A DNA stretch of 64,000 nucleotides. Origin: Acanthopleura granulata (Eukaryota > Mollusca > Polyplacophora > Chitonida > Chitonidae). This document shows, one piece after another, positions 52,801 to 59,989 of this stretch. Positions within the stretch are counted from its first letter, which is position 1. The number at the start of each line of letters is the position of its first letter. The DNA lies in the NCBI GenBank assembly GCA_016165875.1, contig JABBOT010000015.1, positions 1,457,921 through 1,521,920 of the forward strand, written 5' to 3'. The position numbers and the translations under genes are program-made. Under the pieces are notes generated by a model. That model had not been told where the DNA came from. It searched no databases and saw only the letters and a program-made list of their open reading frames with translations.

Positions 52801-55800
52801 CACAATCAGCCATTAACAATCGGATGGCAAGCAAATCAGCAGTCACAATCAGCCATCAACAGTCGGATGGCAAGCAAATCAGCAGTCACAATCAGCCATC
52901 ATACGCGGATAGCAAGCAAATCAGCAGTCACAATCAGCCATCAACAGTCGGATGGCAAGCAAATCAGCAGTCACAATCAGCCATCAACAGTCGGATGGCA
53001 AGTAAATCAGCAGTCACAATCAGCCATCATACGCGGATAGCAAGCAAATCAGCAGTCACAATCAGCCATCATACGTAGATAGCAAGCAAATCAGCAGTCA
53101 CAATCAGCCATCATACGCGGATGGCAAGCAACAGTCGGATCAGCAGTCACAATCAGCCATCAACAGTCGGATGGCAAGCAAATCAGCAGTCACAATCAGC
53201 CATCAACAGTCGGATGGCAAGCAAATCAGCAGTCACAATCAGCCATCATACGCGGATAGCAAGCAAATCAGCAGTCACAATCAGCCATCATACGCGGATA
53301 GCAAGCAAATCAGCAGTCACAATCAGCCATCAGTCGGACAAGCAAATCAGCGGATGGCAAGCAAATCAGCAGTCACAATCAGCCATCAACAGCGGATGGC
53401 AAGCAAATCAGCAGTCACAATCAGCCATCAACAGTGGCAAGCAAATCAGCAGGATGGCAAGCAAATCAGCAGTCACAATCAGCCATCATACGCGGATAGC
53501 AAGCAAATCAGCAGTCACAATCAGCCATCAACAGTCGGATGGCAAGCAAATCAGCAGTCACAATCAGCCATCAACAGGCGATGGCAAGCAAATCAGCAGT
53601 CACAATCAGCCATCAACAGTCGGATAGCAAGCAAATCAGCAGTCACAATCAGCCATCAACAGTCGGATGGCAAGCAAATCAGCAGTCACAATCAGCCATC
53701 AACAGTCGGATGACAAGCAAATCAGCAGTCACAATCAGCCATCAACAGTCGGATGGCAAGCAAATCAGCAGTCACAATCAGCCATCAACAGTCGGATGGC
53801 AAGCAAATCAGCAGTCACAATCAGCCATCATACGCGGATAGCAAGCAAATCAGCAGTCACAATCAGCCCTCAACAGTCGGATGGCAAGCAAATCAGCAGT
53901 CACAATCAGCCATCATACGCGGATAGCAAGCAAATCAGCAGTCACAATCAGCCATCAACAGTCGGATGGCAAGCAAATCAGCAGTCACAATCAGCCATCA
54001 ACAGTCGGATGGCAAGCAAATCAGCAGTCACAATCAGCCATCAACAGTCGGATGGCAAGCAAATCAGCAGTCACAATCAGCCATCATACGTGGATAGCAA
54101 GCAAATCAGCAGTCACAATCAGCCATCAACAGTCGGATGGCAAGCAAATCAGCGGTCACAATCAGCCATCAACAGTCGGATAGCAAGCAAATCAGCAGTC
54201 ACAATCAGCCATAATACGCGGATAGCAAGCAAATCAGCATTCACAATCAGCCATCATTCGCGGATGGCAAGCAAATCAGCAGTCACAATCAGCCATCAAC
54301 AGTCGGATGGCAAGCAAATCAGCAGTCACAATCAGCCATCAACAGTCGGATAGCAAGCAAATCAGCAGTCACAATCAGCCATCATACGCGAATAGCAAGC
54401 AAATCAGCAGTCACAATCAGCCATCATACGCGAATAGCAAGCAAATCAGCAGTCACAATCAGCCATCATACGCGGATAGCAAGCAAATCAGCAGTCACAA
54501 TCAGCCATCATACGTAGATAGCAAGCAAATCAGCAGTCACAATCAGCCATCATACGCGGATGGCAAGCAAATCAGCAGTCACAATCAGCCATTAACAATC
54601 GGATGGCAAGCAAATCAGCAGTCACAATCAGCCATCAACAGTCGGATGGCAAGCAAATCAGCAGTCACAATCAGCCATCATACGCGGATGGCAAGCAAAT
54701 CAGCAGTCACAATCAGCCATCATACGCGGATAGCAAGCAAATCAGCAGTCACAATCAGCCATCATACGCGGATAGGAAGCAAATCAGCAGTCACAATCAG
54801 CCATCAACAGTCGGATGGCAAGCAAATCAGCAGTCACAATCAGCCATCAACAGTCGGATGGCAAGCAAATCAGCAGTCACAATCAGCCATCAACAGTCGG
54901 ATGGCAAGCAAATCAGCAGTCACAATCAGCCATCAACAGTCGGATGGCAAGCAAATCAGCAGTCACAATCAGCCATCAACAGTCGGATGGCAAGCAAATC
55001 AGCAGTCACAATCAGCCATCATACGCGGATAGCAAGCAAATCAGCAGTCACAATCAGCCATCATACGCGGGTAGCAAGCAAATCAGCAGTCACAATCAGC
55101 CATCAACAGTCGGATGGCAAGCAAATCAGCAGTCACAATCAGCCATCATACGCGGATAGGAAGCAAATCAGCAGTCACAATCAGCCATCAACAGTTGGAT
55201 GGCAAGCAAATCAGCAGTCACAATCAGCCATCATACGCGGATAGCAAGCAAATCAGCAGTCACAATCAGCCATCAACAGTCGGATGGCAAGCAAATCAGC
55301 AGTCACAATCAGCCATCAACAATCGGATGGCAAGCAAATCAGCAGTCACAATCAGCCATCAACAGTCGGATGGCAAGCAAATCAGCAGTCACAATCAGCC
55401 ATCATACGCGGATGGCAAGCAAATCAGCAGTCACAATCAGCCATGATACGCAGATAGCAAGCAAATCAGCAGTCACAATCAGCCATCATACGCGGATAGC
55501 AAGCAAATCAGCAGTCACAATCAGCCATCAACAGTCGGATGGCAAGCAAATCAGCAGTCACAATCAGCCATCAACAGTCGGATGGCAAGCAAATCAGCAG
55601 TCACAATCAGCCATCAACAGTCGGATGGCAAGCAAATCAGCAGTCACAATCAGCCATCATACGTGGATAGCAAGCAAATCAGCAGTCACAATCACCCATC
55701 AACAGTCGGATGGCAAGCAAATCAGCAGTCTCAATCAGCCATCAACAGTCGGATGGCAAGCAAATCCGCAGTCACAATCAGCCATCATACGTGGATAGCA

Positions 55801-58800
55801 AGCAAATCAGCAGTCACAATCACCCATCAACAGTCGGATGGCAAGCAAATCAGCAGTCTCAATCAGCCATCAACAGTCGGATGGCAAGCAAATCAGCAGT
55901 CACAATCAGCCATCAACAGTCGGATGGCAAGCAAATCCGCAGTCACAATCAGCCATCATACGTGGATAGCAAGCAAATCAGCAGTCACAATCAGCCATCA
56001 ACAGTCGGATGGCAAGCAAATCAGCAGTCACAATCAGCCATCAACAGTCGGAGAGCAAGCAAATCAGCAGTCACAATCAGCCATCATACGCGGATAGCAA
56101 GCAAATCAGCATTCACAATCAGCCATCATACGCGGATGGCAAGCAAATCAGCAGTCACAATCAGCCATCAACAGTCGGATGGCAAGCAAATCAGCAGTCA
56201 CAATCAGCCATCAACAGTCGGATGGCAAGCAAATCAGCAGTCACAATCAGCCATCATACGCGGATGGCAAGCAAATCAGCAGTCACAATCAGCCATCAAC
56301 AGTCGGATAGCAAGCAAATCAGCAGTCACAATCAGCCATCATACGCGGATAGCATGCAAATCAGCAGTCACAATCAGCCATCATACGCGGATAGCAAGCA
56401 AATCAGCAGTCACAATCAGCCATCATACGCGGATAGCAAGCAAATCAGCAGTCACAATCAGCCATCATACGGGGATAGCAAGCAAATCAGCAGTCACAAT
56501 CAGCCATCAACAGTCGGATGGCAAGCAAATCAGCAGTCACAATCAGCCATCAACAGTCGGATGGCAAGCAAATCAGCAGTCACAATCAGCCATCACAGGC
56601 GGATAGCAAGCAAATCAGCAGTCACAATCAGCCATCATACGCGGATAGCAAGCAAATCAGCAGTCACAATCAGCCATCATACGCGGATAGCAAGCAAATC
56701 AGCAGTCACAATCAGCCATCATATGCGGATAGCAAGCAAATCAGCAGTCACAATCAGCCATCAACAGTCGGATGGCAAGCAAATCAGCAGTCACAATCAG
56801 CCATCAACAGTCGGATGGCAAGCAAATCAGCAGTCACAATCAGCCATCATACGCGGATAGCAAGCAAATCAGCAGTCACAATCAGCCATCAACAGTCGGA
56901 TGGGAAGCAAATCAGCAGTCACAATCAGCCATCAACAGTCGGATGGCAAGCAAATCAGCAGTCACAATCAGCCATCATACGCGGATAGCAAGCAAATCAG
57001 CAGTCACAATCAGCCATCATACGCGGATAGCAAGCAAATCAGCAGTCACAATCAGCCATCAACAGTCGGATGGCAAGCAAATCAGCAGTCACAATCAGCC
57101 ATCAACAGTCGGATGGCAAGCAAATCAGCAGTCACAATCAGCCATCATACGCGGATAGCAAGCAAATCAGCAGTCACAATCAGCCATCAACAGTCGGATG
57201 GCAAGCAAATCAGCAGTCACAATCAGCCATCATACGCGGATAGCAAGCAAATCAGCAGTCACAATCAGCCATCAACAGTCGGATAGCAAGCAAATCAGCA
57301 GTCACAATCAGCCATCAACAGTCGGATGGCAAGCAAATCAGCAGTCACAATCAGCCATCAACAGTCGAATGGCAAGCAAATCAGCAGTCACAATCAGCCA
57401 TCAACAGTCGGATAGCAAGCAAATCAGCAGTCACAATCAGCCATCAACAGTCGGATGGCAAGCAAATCAGCAGTCACAATCAGCCATCAACAGGCGAATG
57501 GCAAGCAAATCAGCAGTCACAATCAGCCATCAACAGTCGGATAGCAAGCAAATCAGCAGTCACAATCAGCCATCAACAGTCGGATGGCAAGCAAATCAGC
57601 AGTCACAATCAGCCATCAACAGTCGGATGACAAGCAAATCAGCAGTCACAATCAGCCATCAACAGTCGGATGGCAAGCAAATCAGCAGTCACAATCAGCC
57701 ATCAACAGTCGGATGGCAAGCAAATCAGCAGTCACAATCAGCCATCATACGCGGATAGCAAGCAAATCAGCAGTCACAATCAGCCCTCAACAGTCGGATG
57801 GCAAGCAAATCAGCAGTCACAATCAGCCATCATACGCGGATAGCAAGCAAATCAGCAGTCACAATCAGCCATCAACAGTCGGATGGCAAGCAAATCAGCA
57901 GTCACAATCAGCCATCAACAGTCGGATGGCAAGCAAATCAGCAGTCACAATCAACCATCAACAGTCGGATGGCAAGCAAATCAGCAGTCACAATCAGCCA
58001 TCAACAGTCGGATGGCAAGCAAATCAGCAGTCACAATCAGTCATTATACGCGGATGGCAAGCAAATCAGCAGTCACAATCAGCCATCATACGCGGATAGG
58101 AAGCAAATCAGCAGTCACAATCAGCCATCATTCACGGATAGCAAGCAAATCAGCAGTCACAATCAGCCATCAACAGTCGGATAGCAAGCAAATCAGCAGT
58201 CACAATCAGCCATCATACGCGGATAGCATGCAAATCAGCAGTCACAATCAGCCATCATACGCGGATAGCAAGCAAATCAGCAGTCACAATCAGCCATCAT
58301 ACGCGGATAGCAAGCAAATCAGCAGTCACAATCAGCCATCATACGGGGATAGCAAGCAAATCAGCAGTCACAATCAGCCATCAACAGTCGGATGGCAAGC
58401 AAATCAGCAGTCACAATCAGCCATCAACAGTCGGATGGCAAGCAAATCAGCAGTCACAATCAGCCATCACAGGCGGATAGCAAGCAAATCAGCAGTCACA
58501 ATCAGCCATCATACGCGGATAGCAAGCAAATCAGCAGTCACAATCAGCCATCATACGCGGATAGCAAGCAAATCAGCAGTCACAATCAGCCATCATATGC
58601 GGATAGCAAGCAAATCAGCAGTCACAATCAGCCATCAACAGTCGGATGGCAAGCAAATCAGCAGTCACAATCAGCCATCAACAGTCGGATGGCAAGCAAA
58701 TCAGCAGTCACAATCAGCCATCATACGGGGATAGCAAGCAAATCAGCAGTCACAATCAGCCATCAACAGTCGGATGGCAAGCAAATCAGCAGTCACAATC

Positions 58801-59885
58801 AGCCATCAACAGTCGGATGGCAAGCAAATCAGCAGTCACAATCAGCCATCATACGCGGATAGCAAGCAAATCAGCAGTCACAATCAGCCATCATACGCGG
58901 ATAGCAAGCAAATCAGCAGTCACAATCAGCCATCAACAGTCGGATGGCAAGCAAATCAGCAGTCACAATCAGCCATCAACAGTCGGATGGCAAGCAAATC
59001 AGCAGTCACAATCAGCCATCAACAGTCGGATAGCAAGCAAATCAGCAGTCACAATCAGCCATCATACGGGGATAGCAAGAAAATCAGCAGTCACAATCAG
59101 CCATCAACAGTCGGATCATGAAGCCACGCGTATGATTTTATGGCATTACACGGCCGGCATCACTTGAATAATCTACCCTTTAGTTTAGGGTTAAATATTT
59201 ATTTTGCTGCTGTGTAAATCTGTGTTGGAGATCCAGGATCAAACCCGACTGAGATCATGCCAAAAGTCCTTACATCTCAAAAACCAAAAAGTCACAGAAA
59301 CACTGTGTACAAGAAATTGTTGCCCTGCATGGAGGCCTTCTAGAGAATAAATGTTCACTACAGAAAACAGGGAGGGGCAGGGGGGGTGAGGGGGGCCTCT
59401 GTGGCTCAGCTGGTAAGCATGCTGGGGCAGCATTATGACACAGAAGCATCCCACCAATGCGGTCGCAGTGAGCTTGTCTCCTTTAATACAGAGTTCAACT
59501 CTTTCATGCCGTTAAGAATTGATTACAATGAAGCAGTGGACTCCCCCAGAGTCTAACATCTGTAGGTCATGGGACTTGTATCAATCACACCAATGCCATA
59601 TCATTTATAACTTACATGCTTCAATCAGTGTAGCGGATCGACCTTCTGATGTTGCAAAATTGTCGCTGGAGACATTGCACGTGTACACGCCCAGGTCCGA
59701 GATCTGAACCCTGGGAATGAGGAGAGAGTGGTTTGCGAAGACGGAAGTGGACGCTCTCACGGCCTTTCCTCCAAACTCCCAGCTGTACAGCAAGGTACCA
59801 GTCACAGCTTCCTCTCGGGCCAGGCAGTCTAGGCGGACATCTTGGCCAACAATGACAGCAGCGTTCTTAGGACTGGCGATGAAGT
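22754..59885 (-). CDS. Ig/FN3 cell-surface receptor or adhesion gene, partial
   Basis: Twenty-one exons on the minus strand, joined in compatible phases, encode eight Ig domains, four FN3 domains and the first half of a fifth. Each domain begins at a phase-1 boundary, the usual rule for extracellular modules. Ig1-Ig4 are single exons; Ig5-Ig8 and most FN3 domains are split. Canonical Ig marks (Cys, Trp, and DxGxYxC or EGTYLC) and FN3 marks (Trp, YxVxxxAxN) are present. Such Ig-then-FN3 ectodomains occur in the DSCAM, sidekick, contactin/L1, Robo and DCC/protogenin groups, which work in cell adhesion and axon guidance; at least eight Ig plus five FN3 fits none of the shorter types, and I cannot assign an orthologue. 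The signal peptide, membrane segment and cytoplasmic tail are outside the recognised exons. One Ig exon has an in-frame stop, and the last exon ends in mid-domain. Introns hold most of the repeats in the window. Confidence 0.85.
22961..23100 (-). mobile_element. SINE family A 3' fragment
   Basis: ATTTATTTATTTATTTACTTGATTGG, then ACACTCAAGAATATTTCG, CAGCATCATGGTGACAGGAA and CATCTGCAGGTTCC. Lies in an intron of the IgSF gene. Confidence 0.7.
23310..23422 (-). CDS. IgSF gene: FN3 domain 4, third exon
   Basis: Acceptor TTTGATTTCAG, phase 2 in. It encodes GLLPFTMYEVRVAAYTTEV and SPAQAVRTGE, the C-terminal half of an FN3 domain. The phase-1 exit needed to join the next exon is met only by a GC donor (GCATGT) at 23304-23309; a GT at 23302-ish would give the wrong phase. 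Confidence 0.8.
23670..23815 (-). mobile_element. SINE family B fragment
   Basis: GACATGCTGAAGACACCAGA, CATGACACCCAAGCCAGTCA and CATTATACC match the body of the 15075-15370 copy. Confidence 0.6.
23914..24038 (-). CDS. IgSF gene: FN3 domain 4, second exon
   Basis: A 125-bp exon (phase 0 to 2) with acceptor CACATATGTGCAG and donor GTAACC. It encodes PVPAEERNGPISGYVVEYGV and VVNITDQAVLETTI. NGPISGYVVEY is a typical FN3 C-strand. Confidence 0.88.
24103..24222 (+). mobile_element. SINE family A 3' half
   Basis: TGTCGTGGGTTTCCCTCCGG, TTTCCTCCCACCACAATGCT and ATTCTTAAGTATGGCGTAAA with an AAATAAATAAAT tail, in the plus-strand sense of the element. Confidence 0.75.
24515..24585 (-). CDS. IgSF gene: FN3 domain 4, first exon
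   Basis: A 71-bp exon (phase 1 to 0) with acceptor CTTTTCTCAG and donor GTAAAA. It encodes PSTFPQEITTSSDSGETIHV and then TWR, with the conserved FN3 Trp. Confidence 0.83.
24880..25182 (-). CDS. IgSF gene: FN3 domain 3, complete in one exon
   Basis: A 303-bp phase 1-1 exon with acceptor TTGTCCCCAG and donor GTATAT. It encodes a full FN3 domain: SPQNLSVISTDPRNMLVSW, then NGPIMSYVVRYTSE, LYTVTISGVNEAGQGPASE. This is the best-preserved FN3 in the window. Confidence 0.92.
25206..25405. repeat. 41-bp tandem repeat, about 5 copies
   Basis: The unit contains GTGAACATCTACATGTAACT, then ATAACCATAACCATCAGAGTC. It begins immediately after the FN3 domain 3 exon on the upstream side. Confidence 0.88.
25905..26142 (-). 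mobile_element. SINE family A, near full length
   Basis: TTTATTTATTTTATGCC, ATTCAAGAATATTTCACTTA, GCGGCCAGCATTATGGTGGG, GAGCTGAACTTGAACTCACA and the tRNA-like head up to GATAGCGCGCTAAC. Confidence 0.85.
26446..26690 (-). mobile_element. SINE family A, near full length
   Basis: TTTATTTATTTTATTGGTGT, ACTCATGGATATTTCACTTA, AGCCAGCATTATGGTGGGAG and GAGCTGGACTTGAACTCACA. Only 300 bp from the copy at 25905 and in the same orientation. Confidence 0.85.
27355..29255. repeat. 45-bp tandem array, about 41 units, with higher-order structure
   Basis: The unit contains CTGACACTGAGGAGAGGTCC, then TGACAGCAGTGACTGGATGC and TCCAT. A marker variant with GAGAGCATTGAAACTGG occurs near 27828, 28183 and 28590, and the block 27481-27855 is nearly repeated at 28198-28617. 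Since 45 is a multiple of three, frames stay open for over 200 codons on both strands without being genes. It lies in the intron between 31061 and 25182. Confidence 0.95.
29300..29910. other. Intronic open frames, not recognised
   Basis: Two adjacent minus-strand open frames (29313-29648 and 29645-29878) of about 110 and 75 codons, with an overlapping plus-strand frame, abut the 45-bp array. No domain is recognised. They may be decayed mobile-element coding sequence. Confidence 0.3.
30228..30515. repeat. About 31-bp tandem repeat, 9 copies
   Basis: The unit contains GAAACTGTTGGGTATTCAAA, then GGGGAAGGGTG, with indels in the G-rich part. Intronic. Confidence 0.9.
31061..31237 (-). CDS. IgSF gene: FN3 domain 2, second exon
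   Basis: A 177-bp phase 1-1 exon with acceptor CACCTTTTCCAG and donor GTATGA. It encodes SQTILITSPSIPLQEFTLRS, then TTYMIQVRAATDLE and YTEFLEVTTLYA, the C-terminal half of an FN3 domain. Confidence 0.85.
31878..32012 (-). CDS. IgSF gene: FN3 domain 2, first exon
   Basis: A 135-bp phase 1-1 exon with acceptor GGTGTTTGCAG and donor GTGAGA. It encodes PSIPRYFEVVSVGTYEVRLR, then WEVPKETRGEI and LYQVNFRR. Confidence 0.85.
32433..32602 (-). CDS. IgSF gene: FN3 domain 1, second exon
   Basis: A 170-bp exon (phase 2 to 1) with acceptor CCCCGTGCAG and donor GTAAGC. It encodes VDADFVMYRDD, TYVELDGLKP and VVVMAARNLAGEGTLSSALS, the typical FN3 F-G hairpin. Confidence 0.88.
32971..33100 (-). CDS. IgSF gene: FN3 domain 1, first exon
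   Basis: A 130-bp exon (phase 1 to 2) with acceptor TTTGTTGCAG and donor GTAAGG. It encodes PPVPPRLESVTPISMSSLNV, then SWSSVDQSPQADVTSFVLYY. Confidence 0.88.
33215..33465 (-). mobile_element. SINE family A, near full length, diverged
   Basis: TTTTTATTCATTTGATTGG, GACTCAAGAATATTTGACTT, GGCATAATGGTGGGAGGAAA and a degenerate head. It is head-to-head with the young copy at 33505-33770, about 40 bp apart. Confidence 0.82.
33505..33770 (+). mobile_element. Full-length SINE family A with perfect target-site duplication
   Basis: This is the reference copy for the family. The head GGGGCCTCCGTGGCTCAGTT has an A-box-like TGGCTCAGTTCG, followed by a B-box-like GAGTTCAAGTCC. The body includes GCTGGCTTCCTCTCC, GGAAGGTCTGCCAACAACC and CCTCCCACCATAATGCTGGC; the tail is CAAATAAATAAATAAATAAA. 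The 11-bp sequence TCTCATTCCTA directly precedes (33494-33504) and follows (33771-33781) the element. It is a tRNA-derived, RNA-polymerase-III type retroposon mobilised in trans by a LINE. It lies in the IgSF intron between Ig8 and FN3 domain 1. Confidence 0.93.
33868..34135. repeat. About 32-bp tandem repeat, 8 copies
   Basis: The unit contains GTACTTGAACGCCCCACCCA, then ACCCTTGTAAAA. Intronic. Confidence 0.88.
34166..34247. repeat. 32-bp tandem repeat, 2.5 copies
   Basis: The unit contains TTTTACACCCAAGTCAAAAT, then CTTTGAGCTCAA. Confidence 0.8.
34971..35039 (-). CDS. IgSF gene: Ig domain 8, second exon
   Basis: A 69-bp phase 1-1 exon with acceptor TTCCCCTTACAG and donor GTAAGG. It encodes SYSCVARNEAGQDVMSQEVI, strands F and G with the second Ig cysteine. 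Confidence 0.88.
35228..36240. repeat. 24-bp tandem array, about 42 units, several subtypes
   Basis: Units such as AGGCTCCAGGTAAACACTGT, then GCCC alternate with AGTCTCCCTTCAAACGCTGC, then GCCC. As 24 is a multiple of three, both strands stay open for about 270 codons; these are not genes. It fills the intron that splits Ig domain 8 and is related to the array at 37555-37935. Confidence 0.95.
36344..36550 (-). CDS. IgSF gene: Ig domain 8, first exon
   Basis: A 207-bp phase 1-1 exon with acceptor TCTCTGTGTAG and donor GTAACA. It encodes VVRVTGQTVLPVLNDLFLTC, EATGIPHPSVTWLFRGQEV and ends KVPRESDSG, up to the E-F loop. Confidence 0.9.
37108..37340. mobile_element. Palindromic MITE-like element with perfect 13-bp terminal repeats
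   Basis: The ends are CCCATCCCCACTG (37108-37120) and CAGTGGGGATGGG (37328-37340), perfect inverted repeats. Pairing continues inward (ACAACAACTGCAAC with GTTGCAGTTGTCG; AAGAAAACAGAACC with the GTTCTATTTTCTT region), and the centre near 37235 is itself palindromic (GTCGTCGCGACATGACG). It is non-coding and lies in the IgSF intron between 36550 and 39985. Confidence 0.8.
37555..37935. repeat. 24-bp tandem array related to the 35.2-36.2 kb array
   Basis: The unit contains CAAGTTCCAGGTTAACACTG, then TGCC, with CAGGATCCAGGTAAACA variants. It shares length and the CCAGGTAAACACTGTGCC core with the array in the neighbouring intron. Confidence 0.93.
37960..39777. other. Intron sequence, nothing recognised
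   Basis: No exon or repeat family recognised. Minus-strand open frames at 38046-38294 and 38797-39194 have no domain and no phase-1 borders that fit the IgSF gene. Confidence 0.45.
39778..39968. repeat. Short-unit G/T-rich tandem repeat
   Basis: Imperfect repeats of GCTGGGGTATGCTGGGGTGT with a basic unit of about 10-13 bp. It ends only about 17 bp from the 3' edge of the Ig7 exon at 39985. Confidence 0.8.
39985..40138 (-). CDS. IgSF gene: Ig domain 7, second exon
   Basis: A 154-bp exon (phase 0 to 1) with acceptor TGCCTTCTTCAG and donor GTGCGT. It encodes DTNPIPPRHLVPNDLSVITI, then ETFTWEDLGKYTCHANNSAG. Confidence 0.88.
40531..40705 (-). mobile_element. SINE family A, internally deleted
   Basis: TTATTTGATTCGTGTTATAT, ACTCAAGAATATTTCACTTA, then a jump from AACCAGGCAGAGTCGAG to GAATCCAGCATGAGCTGGAT. 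Confidence 0.75.
40759..40874 (-). CDS. IgSF gene: Ig domain 7, first exon
   Basis: A 116-bp exon (phase 1 to 0) with acceptor CAATTTTCAG and donor GTGAGC. It encodes PPSFVLPPASREVTLGQGLT, then LRCEVTGVPQPTVYWTYN. Confidence 0.88.
41708..42075. repeat. Inverted repeat pair, about 90-bp arms
   Basis: The left arm (41708-41797) begins AGAACAGGGGAGTTTCAAAT, then TCGAACTC; the reverse complement of the right arm (41987-42075) begins AGAATAGGGGAGTTTTGAGT, then TCGAACTC, and the match continues through AAGTACTA, GTGAC and AATGTAAGGC-like blocks. The spacer is about 190 bp. It lies in the IgSF intron between 40874 and 42142. Confidence 0.72.
42142..42294 (-). CDS. IgSF gene: Ig domain 6, second exon
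   Basis: A 153-bp phase 1-1 exon with acceptor TTGTGATGAGCAG and donor GTGAGA. It encodes VEIQESGRMKVVNNDLHILK, then VTLMDSGNYTCSAKNMAD. Confidence 0.87.
42675..42794 (-). CDS. IgSF gene: Ig domain 6, first exon
   Basis: A 120-bp phase 1-1 exon with acceptor TTATCTCCCACAG and donor GTAAGA. It encodes PPAILSQIGHVTVNLGVVSE, then VTLPCLVSGDPTPEVTWFY. Confidence 0.88.
43080..43305. repeat. About 21-bp tandem repeat
   Basis: The unit AGTCAGTGTCAAAGTTTTAC, then A, is repeated with substitutions, best conserved at 43185-43300. Confidence 0.85.
43366..43484 (-). CDS. IgSF gene: Ig domain 5, second exon
   Basis: A 119-bp exon (phase 2 to 1) with acceptor TAACGTTTCAG and donor GTAAGT. It encodes GGQELYVSGVIKPDEGTYLC, then NVVTDFNNVSASAYVTVL. 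Confidence 0.87.
44757..44822 (-). mobile_element. SINE family A short fragment
   Basis: CACATATAGCCGGAAAGGAA, then GCCAGCTTGAGCTGGACATT and CACCACATTGG. Confidence 0.55.
44867..45020 (-). CDS. IgSF gene: Ig domain 5, first exon
   Basis: A 154-bp exon (phase 1 to 2) with acceptor GGTTTTTCCCACCAG and donor GTATGG. It encodes GAVFTEPPVGQELIKGELLA, then LRCLVKGNPTPTVRWYKDG and ERITV. Confidence 0.9.
45844..46152 (-). CDS. IgSF gene: Ig domain 4, one exon
   Basis: A 309-bp phase 1-1 exon with acceptor TCTTATGTCACAG and donor GTAATG. It encodes LEFVQQPQDVHAIAGQTARL, LCTPPDSIPPATVTWYKGSS and NVQQEDAGDYLCVAVNNRSV, a complete Ig domain. Confidence 0.92.
46325..46560 (-). mobile_element. SINE family B copy, diverged
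   Basis: TACCAGACATGATCCACC, CATTCACATTATACATGTGA, TACCGACACCAG and AAAGCCTTGGGTATGACGTG follow the order of the 15075-15370 copy. Confidence 0.6.
46659..46875. mobile_element. MITE-like element with about 22-bp terminal inverted repeats
   Basis: The left end GGCCTGTTTCACAAAGCGAT, then TT, pairs with the right end AAAATCATTTGTGCGACAGG, then CC. The element is 217 bp, A+T-rich and non-coding. A one-sided relative with TTCCACAAAGCAATTTTGGA is at about 21483. Confidence 0.75.
47054..47332 (-). CDS. IgSF gene: Ig domain 3, one exon, with in-frame TAA
   Basis: A 279-bp phase 1-1 exon with acceptor TTGGTTCCAGTTCCAG and donor GTAAGC. In the only frame that fits both borders it reads TPPTLVVSPPTLIFVPEGQP, then LSVDCMV, a TAA (47247-47249), then GNPTPTVRWLHNCVEVTNGE and DDGGLYLCQGSNSMG. 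The stop replaces a codon that is Lys in the similar KGNPTPTVRW of Ig5. The exon is symmetrical, so skipping it would keep the frame. Confidence 0.88.
47398..47515. repeat. 34-bp tandem repeat, about 3.5 copies
   Basis: GCAACCAAGCAAAAACCTGG, then ATTATACAATTTGA recurs at 47410, 47444 and 47478. Confidence 0.88.
48378..48626. repeat. 48-bp tandem repeat, 5 copies
   Basis: TGTACACCTACACATTCAAC, then CATGAATAAAGATCTTGTGA and ACTGAGTT, with starts at 48385 and 48433. The 16-codon minus-strand repeat frame is a by-product. Confidence 0.92.
48630..51330. other. Intron sequence, no exon recognised
   Basis: A+T-rich DNA between Ig2 and Ig3 exons. A plus-strand frame at about 50162-50539 is open apart from one TAA at 50372 and could be decayed mobile-element coding sequence, but I recognise no motif. 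A G-rich stretch lies at 50876-50935. Confidence 0.4.
51337..51645 (-). CDS. IgSF gene: Ig domain 2, one exon, GC donor
   Basis: A 309-bp phase 1-1 exon with acceptor TTGTATTTGCAG and donor CAG|GCAAGT, a GC-AG intron. It encodes EFLSSPSSVEAAPSQTVVFT, CITGRAAPNPRAFWEKDGQR and LVVDSSLIGVYRCVLENSL. No GT donor gives the required phase near this end. Confidence 0.9.
51795..59117. repeat. 7.3-kb two-type minisatellite (42/43-bp units, about 170 copies)
   Basis: Type A (43 bp) contains CAACAGTCGGATGGCAAGCA, then AATCAGCAGTCACAATCAGC and CAT. Type B (42 bp) has CATACGCGGATAGCAAGCAA in place of the first part. Both share GCAAGCAAATCAGCAGTCAC, then AATCAGCCATCA; AATCAGCAGTCAC and AATCAGCCATCAAC look like two diverged subunits. 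Array segments recur at offsets of 3917 bp and 1874 bp. Units are disordered at 53325-53460. It fills most of the intron between Ig1 and Ig2. All frames are open over long stretches because of the repeat; none is a gene. Confidence 0.97.
59391..59475 (+). mobile_element. SINE family A, head only
   Basis: GGGGGCCTCTGTGGCTCAGC, then TGGTAAGC and CCCACCAATGCGGTCGCAGT, cut off in the body. Confidence 0.7.
59616..59885 (-). CDS. IgSF gene: Ig domain 1 (most 5' exon found)
   Basis: A 270-bp phase 1-1 exon with acceptor TTGTATTTTTCAG and donor GTAAGT. It encodes FIASPKNAAVIVGQDVRLDC, LLYSWEFGGKAV and VQISDLGVYTCNVSSDNFAT. Its phase-1 entry shows that further exons lie upstream. Confidence 0.9.
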
Positions 59886-59989
59886 CTGAAAAATACAAGA
59901 TGGAAATGCAAGCGTTGAGCATACATAGTGAATCTTCATGTTTCATTCACCCTCACAGACAATCCTCACAAGTAAATCTCATCTCCACA

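Noticed and set aside
51642..59167. Many open frames of 100-300 codons (MASKSAVTISHQQ-type repeats) on the plus strand
   Set aside because: They follow from the 42/43-bp tandem units, recur in all three frames and shift between frames with unit type; there is no non-repeat coding sequence around them.
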